A stretch of DNA of 64,000 nt from contig JADLZK010010447.1 of assembly GCA_015847255.1 (NCBI GenBank), forward strand, positions 81,566-145,565, in the 5' to 3' direction. This stretch comes from Hyparrhenia diplandra. Lineage: Eukaryota; Streptophyta; Magnoliopsida; Poales; Poaceae. Shown here piece after piece: positions 36,740-45,788 of the stretch; position 1 is the stretch's first letter, and every line of letters starts with the position of its first letter. Both the position numbers and the translations under genes were made by a program. The notes beneath the pieces were generated by a model that searched no databases, had not been told where the DNA came from, and worked only from the letters and a program-made list of their open reading frames with translations.

Positions 36740-38170
36740 ATTGTGTTTCTACCCTTCACTGAGAAGGCTAATTGTGATTCTACCCTCGTTTTTCTTCATC
36801 TTGCATTTTTACCCTTACTCTGTTAGAAGGAAGCCTCGGTTTACCCCTCATTTTGTATTCCGTTAGTTATTTTGATTTTAAAAAGAATCAGAAAATATGG
36901 GAACCCTAGTAAAAAAACCCAATGGACGCAAATGCCCTTGGCCACCGTGACAGAACGAAAACACGTTTGATTCGTTGATCCCGTCCGCGCCCGACTCCTT
37001 CACGCGGGACGCGGTCAGCGACGCCACGACTCCTTCACATCGCGCGGCTGTGGTCGGGAGGACTTGGGCGGCAGCGGCGGCCTCGTATGAAGCGGCGGCG
37101 GCCGCCCAGCTGTATGACGCAGTTGAAGCCGCTGGCGGCCGGCGGTCGGTCGAGGCTGTCTGCGTCAGCGCGGCGGCGGCCAGCGCCGGCTCCCGGCGTC
37201 GCCCGGCTTCCGCAGCGTGAGAAGGCCATGGCGGCAGTCCAGCGGGGCAAGCAGCGCCGCCAGGTGCCATGGGAGGCTCCTCCCCAATGGCGGTTCGGGA
37301 ACAGCAAGCGGTACTTTAAGCCCGAGAATAATTGTGAGAGAAACGGAGAATCGATGACCTTCTTGATTGAAAGTTCAAAACTGTCCTATAAAATGGTGCA
37401 ATGGAATGTAAATCTGTAACCATCTAGATTTTTTTAGATGAATTTTACTATTTAAGTGTCTTGGCTTAACTTGGCGAAAATGATTGTCTTTTCTCGCAAC
37501 TCATATTATTCCAACAACCTACATTTTGACATTGTGCATTAGGTGATTACGGAGAATCAGCTTCCAAATGTTAATGACAACGAAAATTCAATGGGACTTG
37601 AGAGTTATAAATGGAGGAACTAAGTGATTTCCTTTTGATATCTTTGTACGTAGGTTTGCACATACGGTGAGGGCCTCCCCGGTGACATTGTCCGGGATAT
37701 GTTCAGCAATTCCCAATGGTCAACCCAAGAAGGCGTAGGACTAAGCACATGCGGGGAAGATCCTCCAATTGATGGGTGGCAATGTCCAATACATCAGGGA
37801 GTCGCGGAGTTTCTTCCTTATCGATCCTCGAGCTACCCCAGCCTTGTCCAGCGGTGGTAGAGAAATCAGTGATATGTATCTATATTTGCATGTTGTGTGG
37901 AATTATATGTAATAAGTTGTGTAATGTTGCTGCCATTTTTTTTTAAAAAAAAACAGGGGTAAAATCACAATGCACACAAGAAAAGTAAGGGTATTTTTGC
38001 AAGGGCAAAGTTGTCCTAAAAAGGCTCAGTTAAGACCGTTAGCACTGATAACGGAGTAAGGGTAAACTTAAGTTTCATTTTTACAAAACATGGGTAAAAA
38101 TGCAAGATGACGAAAAACGAGGGTAGAATCACAATTGGCTATCTCAGCAAGGGTAGAAACACAATAGCCC
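36740..38170. mobile_element. Mutator-like element with long inverted ends (Pack-MULE type)
   Basis: The left end (ATTGTGTTTCTACCCTTC... through GCATTTTTACCC) is repeated inverted at the right end (38085-38166) over about 80 bp with few differences, and weaker similarity goes on inward. Long terminal inverted repeats without a transposase, enclosing GC-rich sequence (36960-37340) and a phytochrome-like fragment, match the Pack-MULE pattern. The 9-bp duplication cannot be resolved because both flanks are T-runs. Confidence 0.75.
37654..37860 (+). pseudogene. Captured phytochrome (PHYB-like) C-terminal fragment
   Basis: After an acceptor-like TACGTAG, the plus strand reads GEGLPGDIVRDMFSNSQWST and EGVGLSTC, then in the +1 frame KILQLMGGNVQYIRES and SFFLI. 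This order is that of the end of the histidine-kinase-related domain of plant phytochrome B. At least two one-base shifts break it (after LSTC and after SFFLI). Retention of an intron-like border suggests capture from genomic DNA rather than cDNA. It is a non-functional fragment inside the Mutator-like element. Confidence 0.7.
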
Positions 38171-38721
38171 CTTTTTTTTTTTGACAAACTGCAAACTTTA
38201 TATATTATAGAAGCAGCCAAGTTACACGAAGGTCCTCAAAGAAGACCAAGTTACATCGTGGTCCATAGACCGGATAAGCATAAGCGAAATCGTCGTAGGT
38301 CTTGTGGCGAGCGAACACGCCGGGCGAGGGCCGTAGGGGCGCCAAAGGCGCATACACCGGATGGAGGGACCGTGCAAAGCTACGGTTGAGTGTGGGTCGA
38401 CCGAGCCGGTAAAAATTATTCCGGCGACCGAAGAGTATGTAGAAAACCGTCGTCGAGGTAGGAGATGATGCTCAACGTGAAAACCCTGGTGATGGCGATG
38501 TCGGTTGCGCAGCACCGTAAGACGAGATGCTTTGTAGGAAGTTGTATGTGTAGTAAGCAAGGCTGCAAGATTAGGGGAAGCAGGGGGCGAGCAGCGTAGC
38601 GGCGGGTGTATCGGTGGGGATGAGGCGTGTCGTATAGGAATTGTGCACCGGACACCTCACCATCCACAAATAGGAGTAGCTGCATGCAGGACAGCGCGTG
38701 TATTCCAGGCATTGGCATGAG

Positions 38722-39076
38722 GCCAGTCTCAATGGAGAGTTTCACCTCCCGGTTTACAAGATGTGAAACTTTGGCATGAAATAAACGTCTCCCTCAATAT
38801 ATAGTTTCATTGCACAGTTTCATAGGCTCAAGGGTCCCACAACCCCTCTCTCATTGCATGGTTTAATTGCATAGTTGCATGGTGAAACTCTATTTGTGTC
38901 TCAATGGGGGTTTCACACAGTTTTCAACGCATATGAAACAGTGTCCAAAGGTTTCACCATGGTGAAACTCTTTCCTTCTCTCTCCTGGTGGTTTCATGCA
39001 AAAAGTAGAATTTTGCTGACGTGGCGCTGCATTTAATGTGCGTATGAAACACTCATGAAACCCCATTGAGACTGCC
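38722..39076. mobile_element. MITE with CAGTCTCAATGG ends
   Basis: The left end GCCAGTCTCAATGGAGAGTTTCA is mirrored by the right end TGAAACCCCATTGAGACTGCC. Inside are repeated GTTTCA/TGAAAC words, and it is non-coding. The target duplication could not be fixed. The superfamily is unassigned, possibly PIF/Harbinger or hAT. Confidence 0.65.
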
Positions 39077-39094
39077 ACGAGACACACGCGTCCC

Positions 39095-39760
39095 CTATGG
39101 GGCCAGAGCTGTAGGTGGGGTCCAGCAGATGGGCGGCCATGGTGGAGTCACCGAAAAAATCTCGGCTTGGGGAAGCCAAGAAGAACAATCTCTCCACGGC
39201 ACACGGCCGCCGCAACCACCGGAATTCTTGGGCTCGCAGCGGCTGGGATCGGCGACGAGGAGGGTGACCACGCGTTCCTCGGCCACAGCGTCGTCACCAG
39301 CGCACCCGTCGCTAACGCTGTCCATGTACACCTCCGAGAAGAGCACTCCCGCGCGCACCTGGAAGATGGACGTGCCGTCCTCCCTCGGCGCTGCCGTCGA
39401 AGGCGAAGAAGAGGCAGTGCAGCAGCCACACGTGGCGCACCATCTCGGTGAAGTCGGCGAACCACGAGTGGCGTCGATTTGGAAGCTGCTTCCTCCGCCG
39501 CGGACGCAGATCTTGAATCAGGAGCACGCCTGCAGCAGGATGGACTTGAAGGCCTTGAGGCGTACTTGATGTCATCGTTGTTGGTGAGCTGGACGCAGAC
39601 GCAGCTGTGGTTGAGCTCCATCGAGGCCAAGGTCGTCCAGCAGCGCGCCGAATCGCGTCGTGGCCGCACGAGCGTTTGTGCGCCGTCATGAGGCGAGACG
39701 GGAGTTGCTTGGCGCAGTCCCCGTCGGGATTTGAGCAGCGTCGCATCGCAGGACTCCCAC
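39095..39760 (-). pseudogene. DUF641 (GIL1/IRKI-like) pseudogene fragment
   Basis: The minus strand carries the conserved C-terminal motifs of the plant DUF641 family, whose member GIL1 acts in light-dependent gravitropism: WFADFTEMVRHVWLLHCLFF followed by AFDGSAE (39390-39450), then in another frame AGVLFSEVYMDSVSDG (about 39305-39360) and AEERVVTLLVADPSR. Upstream, SMELNHSCVCVQLTNNDDIK and, after a further shift, LKAFKSILLQA may be the region before it. At least three frameshifts separate these pieces and the N-terminal half is absent or unrecognisable. It lies in an insertion with 14-bp target duplications, so a retrocopy is likely. Confidence 0.65.
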
Positions 39761-40052
39761 CCGCCGGCGTCCCGATGCTGCTGCTGCTGATGGCTACAAG
39801 GAATAGAGACGGGAGGAGTAGGATGAGGGGAGGACGACATGGCTTATTGGTGTAGGGGATTTTACAAGGGAAGGAGAAGAGGGGATCTGAGTAAAAGACA
39901 AACGAACCGGCCCTCCTGCCATCGTCTCCGGCAAGCTCGCCGGAGAGGATGGGCAGGGGGCCGGCGGCGGCTAGGTGCGAGGAGATCAGAGGAAGGAGGG
40001 GAACGGCATACGCCCAATACTACTGAGAGCAATCTTTAGTTGAAGAAAGTTC

Positions 40053-41530
40053 GTGCGAGCACCACGTTGGATGGCACGCTGACGATGCCAGTGGCTCGCG
40101 GCTCGTCTTGGCAGCGAGTAAGAGCATGCGATGCCTGTGTCCTCCGCGCACCACGCACGCCGACGATGAGGCCGACGCTGGTGGCTCGCCGTGTTCTCCA
40201 CGCGGAGGTCGATCTGGGCCTCGCTGGCAGGAGGTCGACGTTGACGTGAGCGCTGCTAGGCCCGGAAGTAGGAGTACTCCGGGCACAAGTGGCAGCCCTG
40301 GCGCCTCCTGTTACTACTCGACGAGGAGCGCGGGCACACAGTTGAATGAAATGTCACTACTCAGGCTTTTTCAGGCTGCAGCTACGATGCTGCAGCATCG
40401 TGAGCAGCGACGACACGACGTATACGGAGCTGGGGCACACGACGTGAAAACCTGCATTGGAGAGTGGACTACTCACTGCTCAAGTGTCATGGCTCTTGGC
40501 GTGAATTTAATATTTCAGCAGTAAAAATCATCAATAATCAGCGGTAAAAAACCATAGTGCGCCATAGCCATACCGCGCCCGCGCCACCTCAGTTTGCTCG
40601 GTCACACACGGACGACGGACACTCCGCTGACGACCAGCCCTTTTCCCATCGCCCTAGTACTCTTCTATTCTAGCTACAGCTGTGAGTACGGAGTACGTGG
40701 CAATCGCGTGTGCCAGTGCTTTTCGTGACCCGAAACATATGCATCGTGTGCCAGGTCTCGATCGTGCGTGCCGACGGATCCATCAGTCAAAAAAAGCAGT
40801 CAAGTCATTCCATCTCTTGAATTTTTTTCATCTTAAACATGGCACTATGGCCCACGTTGTAAGTGATCTTGTACGTTTTTGACGCAAAAATAATTGACAT
40901 GGCTTATACCAAAATTGTATTACTTCCATCCCAAAAAGAATGCAATTCTTGGTCTCATTGTATCTAAAGTTTGACCAAAGAAAATCTTAAAATATATATT
41001 AATCTTTATGAAATCAAATAAGTGTATTATGAAAATATGTACTACCTACTTAGTCTGATAAATTTTAGTATACATTTGGTCGTATTACTGTTTACTATGT
41101 CGTTTTTTTGAGATGAAGAGAGTAGCTCTTCATCCATGTTGTTGATAACTTTCTTATTTTAGATTGTTTATCATAGGTATTCATTTTTAAAAATATTTTT
41201 GTTTTTTTTTTTTCCAAACGACCTTAGACGATGAAATGTTTGAAATTTTGAATGACTCTAGCACCTCGGTCACACGCGGACGACGGACACTCCGGTGACC
41301 CGGTGACCCACCACTCTTTTTCTCATTGCTCTAGTACTTTGCGACGACACGACAGATGCATGGTGCGGGCGGCAGCAGTAGCACTGGCAGGCACACGCTC
41401 CATCCGTCGTGTCGTTGCCGCACGCATGGGATCGATCAGTCAAAAGCCACCCCCTGCTGAAAACCTGCACGTTGTGCAGTTGTGTACTCGTGCAATGTGG
41501 TAGCGCGCGAGGCCATCGCTAATGCATCAA
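40053..41530. repeat. Shared GC-rich unit segment, copy iii, and flank
   Basis: The first 500 bp match copies i, ii and iv. 40560-40810 and again 41255-41530 resemble 14860-15110 (CGGACGACGGACACTCC, GATCGATCAGTCAAAAGC-like words), so this flank is itself partly duplicated. 40880-41250 is AT-rich. No gene is supported. Confidence 0.5.
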
Positions 41531-41546
41531 CAGAGAGTTGTACCCA

Positions 41547-42200
41547 CACTCACTGCAACGATTACCAATCTTGATTTATAGAAGTACATACCAGCGGTTA
41601 CTTCGTTCCAGGAAGCATAGAAACTTGACCCTGGTAACGTCGAGATCAAGAACAAGTTGAGATTTAAATTGCAAAATTTTACAACCTGATGTATTTGGTA
41701 AACAAATAACTAATTACACAGTAATCATGAAACGTCCGTGGTTATGTTAATACTGGAATTAGCTGCTTGGGTTATCTCTTCTATGACTGTTCTTGTATCT
41801 TGTGCTTGTCCTTTTGTTTCCCCACGAGAACAGCAGGGAGAATCTGATGACTGTTCTTGTAGTATCCAGCTCATTCAATTCGCCGACAAGCTTTGCATGT
41901 CGAGGGCTGGGCCGTATTTGGCTTGTTTGATCCAGCCCGGCAGGTCAGCGTGTACATGGCGGCCCACAACTTTTGCATTTCCAATTTTTCTTTCGTTATA
42001 TACACAATCACGTCATCAATTATATATGTACAGATATGAAACAAAATTTCGTTGTAACACTAGCTTTGCAAGTTGGAATCTATGCGTTGCTTGAATGAAC
42101 TATATATGTACAGTGTCAGCAAGCGTTAGCATTATAGACTGGCTAGAACTAGAATGGATTTTCCAGGAGGATGCATTCGTCGATGACTATATATGTTCTA
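41547..42200 (+). pseudogene. Copy D': 3' remnant of a second D-type gene
   Basis: Exon 10 of a D-type gene survives at 41582-41661, almost identical to D, with an acceptor (TTATAG) before it. In the protein frame the leucine codon after FQEA is now TAG, and the donor has changed from GTATTA to ATTTAA. Exon 11 is gone. From about 41741 the sequence follows the D 3' flank to about 42200, without the 1.5-kb insertion found there. Exons 1-9 are absent: the sequence switches to segment iii at about 41540. This is the relic of the plus-strand partner in unit 2. Confidence 0.85.
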
Positions 42201-42342
42201 GAGATTCTATTGGATTGTATATGTTGATGTCATCGGTGCATAAAGATTCTGTTTTCTGATAAAGAGGACAGGGAACTTTAACCGTTGATACCCTTGTCAC
42301 TTTGTCAGCTTTAATTCGCAGAGTTGAGCTCCGTACTGTAGT
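42200..42342. other. Unit boundary flank toward F
   Basis: It matches 28140-28200 next to E (GGTRCATAAAGATT, TTTTCTG). It joins the D'-type flank to the F-type flank. Confidence 0.4.
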
Positions 42343-42825
42343 TAAGGCTTGACGAAAAACTCGTAACTCCCTAGGTCACTCGACTTCGCTCGGCTCGAGC
42401 TCGACTCGTTTTATAACGAGCCTGCTTTCGGGAAAGCTTGAGCTTCTCGCGAACCATAACGAGCCAAGATAAATAACAAATACTATATCGATCAATAGAA
42501 TCGATCAACAGAGGATGATGAATCATAGTTATAAATGACAGCATACTTATGTTTTCCATTCAAAATTCATATATATTTTGTTTATTTCATTTTATATATG
42601 CATATAATGTGATTTTTACTAATTTATTGTTATAATCTTTGTGCATATATTATTTACGCTTTGGCTCGCGAGCCAAACGAGCTGCTTCGAGCTTCGCTAA
42701 CGAGCCAAGCTGAGCTAGCCTTTCTGGCTCGTTTGCATAACGAGCTATAACGAAGTCGAGCCATAACGAGCTGAGCTATAACGGTGAGCCACTAACGAGC
42801 CGAGCTGGCTTGATATCCAGCCCTA
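42343..42825. mobile_element. hAT element with GAGCCGAGC palindromic arms
   Basis: A 483-bp element flanked by the exact 8-bp repeat ACTGTAGT (42335-42342 and 42826-42833). The ends are TAAGGCTTGACG and, complemented, TAGGGCTGGATATCAAGCC. Both arms are rich in CTCGGCTCGAGCTCG, GCTCGTT and AACGAGC words in opposite orientation, so single strands could fold extensively. The AT-rich centre is non-coding. Confidence 0.85.
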
Positions 42826-43153
42826 ACTGTAGTCTTGCATTCATAATCCTCGACATTGCTTAAGGCTATTCTTTTGAGCCTCATCGACAAGCCCCTCTTA
42901 TTAGTCACAAAAAAAAAAAAAAACAAGCCCCTCTTATTAGTACACTGAACTCCGTAACCCTTGCTTCGGTTAAGGGTTTTAGGCAACTTGATGCTAATTT
43001 AATCAAATGTTTCTTGTTTTCCAACCGCTGCACCGGACCTGACACCCTACAACTATGCCCGCTCAGGCCTATATATGAACCATTATTTGTGGGAAAAGTT
43101 TGAATCCCAAATGTACTCTTAAACATGGGACAGAGTGAGTACATACTCTTCTA

Positions 43154-43412
43154 CTCCCTCTCCGTCCCAAAATAAAAAGACCTTCTCGCCGAGAAGTCAA
43201 CTTTTTAAAATGCCGGCAATTATATATTAAAATAGATAAATATTTGTGTTAAGTAATTAGTATCATCGGGGAAGATCTTTAAGTCTAGTTTTTTTTTAAC
43301 AAATTTATTTAAAGATTTAAATGTTCTACTTATTTTCTACAAACTTAGTCAAAGTTGAGAAAGTTTGACCGGCACGCTTCCCATAGCGTCGTTTATTTTG
43401 GGACGGAGGGAG
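43154..43412. mobile_element. Stowaway MITE, copy 3
   Basis: A 259-bp element with CTCCCTCTCCGTCCC and GGGACGGAGGGAG ends and TA duplications (43152-43153 and 43413-43414). The interior is close to the copy at 17513. Confidence 0.9.
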
Positions 43413-44369
43413 TACAGCTCTTCACTGTACGAGTAGTAGAGTACTCGCCAGGGCCCGTGGACGATGTTGTGTGTACAGGTAGCAGTACTACTACCGTGTT
43501 GGGCTCAGGCAGCTGGGGCACAAGAGGAGATGGCGTGGTGCCCAATCTCAAATCAAGGCCCACTTTCGCGTTAAGCCCGGAGCACTGGATGCCATCGTGG
43601 CTACGCCCGCTACTAGCAGCGGCCGTCGGACCGGGCCGGAGCCTCGCCGTGCTAGGCGAGCCACACATGTTTTTGTTAGATTTGGGGATCGACTAGAGTG
43701 AGATCCAGTGGGTGGACAGTTTGCAATTGGGATGAACAACTAGTAGATCATAAACTGGAGACAAATACCGAGACAGAGAGGGGGCAGTGAGGAAAGTGAG
43801 ATGATGCTACCGACAATAGGAGGTCGATCGTGGCCTAGGAGTTCAAGCCGGCCATGTTGTCGGTGATGAGTCGATGGAGACCGTCGATGTAGCGAGGACG
43901 CAGGTGGAGCTTCCTGTCGCTGGCAGCGCTACCCTCTCGATCGGTCTACGGATAGGACGGTGGGGAGTGGCGGCTGTGGTGAACCTCGTAACCATTGCCA
44001 TGACCTATTTATGGCGTTGTGCGACGGGGGCCCACCAGCCGCCTATTGGGCTGGACGTCCCCGATCAGGACGCGAGTCAAGGGCCCAACTAGTGGAGATC
44101 AATCTAACAGTTTTTGGTTTCCTTGCCTCCAGGCTCCAAGTCAGACATGTTTTTGGTTGCTGCCTTGCTGGACAGGACTTGCGGTGGCCTGAATAACCCC
44201 GGCCGTCCTCTCGCATGGCGGCGCGACTCTTGAGTCGCCATCTCTGTCTGTCTCCGCGTTGTTCAGTTGGTTCGGCTGTTTCACCTCGCCGCCGTGTTGG
44301 GATCGGGCAGCTGGCCTGGGGCACGTACACGAGGAGGCCGGCGGCGTGGCACCCAATCTCAAAGGCCCA
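43413..44369. other. 3' flank region of F
   Basis: Parts match 28380-28720 next to E (TTAAGCCCGGAGCACTGGA, CCCCGGCCGTCCTCTCGCAT). An extra stretch (about 43660-44165) is not in unit 1. No gene is supported; frames on both strands are short and lack domains. Confidence 0.4.
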
Positions 44370-44745
44370 GTTTCTCGTTAAGCCGTGGCAGAGCCTCGCC
44401 GTAGCAGCCGATCGAGCAAGAGCATGCGCGGTGCCCGTGTGTCCTCCGCGACCACCACGTTGGATGGCACGCTGACGATCAGTTCAGGCCGACCCAGCAG
44501 TCGTTCGCTGTGCCAGGCTGAGCAAGAGCATGCGATGCTCGTGTGTCCTCCGCGACCACCATGTTGGATGGCACGCCGACGACGGTGAGGACGACCCAGT
44601 GGCTCGTCGCCATGTCCTCCGCGGTCACCGCTCGTTCGACGTCGATCTGGGGCTCTCATGCATACAGGAGCTGCGCGCGGGAGGTCGATCACCATGACCG
44701 CTGCTAGACTCCACGGGAGAAGTAATAAAGTGGCAACCATGTGCT
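44370..44745. repeat. Shared GC-rich unit segment, copy iv, with 106-bp internal repeat
   Basis: Two units begin at 44414 and 44520 (GAGCAAGAGCATGCG), with GTGTGTCCTCCGCGACCACC and TTGGATGGCACGC in each and a weaker third after 44590. It is collinear with copy ii. Confidence 0.6.
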
Positions 44746-44906
44746 GCTCCTAGCTAGAAACCTATCAGCCGTTGGGACGCCCTCAGAAGTAATAAAAGTA
44801 ATAAAAAATTAAAAAGGCGAGTAGCAGGAGATATGCCAGTGACTTGGAAAACTTTTGCTAAATCTCTCATCGTGACATGTGCTGCTCCTAGCTAGGAAAC
44901 CTTTAA

Positions 44907-45363
44907 CGGCCTGTTTGGAACAAAGGAATGCAAAACACAGGAATAGGGAAAAATAAAGGAAAATGATAGGAATGAAGTGGTAAAAAACAGAGGAATGGAA
45001 AAACATAGGAAAATATAAAAAAGAGGTGTTTGGAACGCAGGAATAAAAACACAGGAACGAGAATAAATTAGAACTAAAGTTTGGTAGTTGGCATGTGGGC
45101 CCCTTCAACCAGTATGCCAAAGTGCCAAGCAAAGCCAATCAACATCCAACGTTGCTGGCTGCTGCCTCGGACTTCCGCGACGGAGAACAAAACCAGAGCT
45201 GGCGGTGGATTTTTATTTTCCTGTGAAATGAGCATCTGGCTACAGGCTTCCGGCGGAAAGGGTTGAGCGAATCCCTTGTTCCAAACAGCAATTTTGGTGC
45301 CGTTCCAAAGGAATGTGAATTCCTACGTTTTTCCTTTGATTTTCCCGTGATCCAAACGGCCCC
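44907..45363. mobile_element. Tourist-like MITE downstream of F
   Basis: A 457-bp element with CGGCCTGTTTGGA and, complemented, GGGGCCGTTTGGAT ends and TAA duplications (44904-44906 and 45364-45366). Near 29330 the E flank runs from AGGAAACCT almost directly into GCCGTTGGGGACGCC, so this is an insertion specific to F. Confidence 0.85.
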
Positions 45364-45788
45364 TAAGCCGTTGGGACGCCCTCACCGTATCACGGATCAA
45401 ACATTTACTATTTTTATACTTAAAAAAAACATTAGAGCACACACCAATTACAGCAGTTGGTACATGAACAGAGAAAGCAAACGGTCATATTTTCTGAACA
45501 GTAAAACAAGATATAAATAAACGAAACAGTGATTAAACGACGGTATATACTAGACGCCAAACAGACTTGAACACTGATGGTTAACAGGACCGCGCCAAGT
45601 CCATACCTTTTTTTAACATCGACACAGATCTAAAGAGTTCAAGGAGCAGATATATAAAACGAGTCTTTAATTAATATATGCGGCCACAGCACATTTTGAC
45701 TACTTTATTTAGCATATCGATTATCAGGCCAGCCCACATACACATATTGCTGAGAATCCGCGATGAGATGATATGTCAACGAAACCAG

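Larger units (their letters stand above)
36717..40066 (-). mobile_element. 3.3-kb insertion with 14-bp target duplication (retrocopy-like, with nested elements)
   Basis: GTGCGAGCACCACG occurs at 36717-36730 and 40053-40066. In paralogous segments the corresponding site is continuous into TTGGATGGCACGC. The long duplication plus T-tracts at the left (36732-36739 and 38168-38178) fit LINE-type target-primed integration of a minus-strand transcript. Inside, from the left: a Mutator-like element (about 36740-38170) apparently inserted in the poly(T), a stretch with LINE-like 3'-end character (38178-38720), a MITE (38722-39076) and a DUF641-like pseudogene (39095-39760). Confidence 0.65.
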
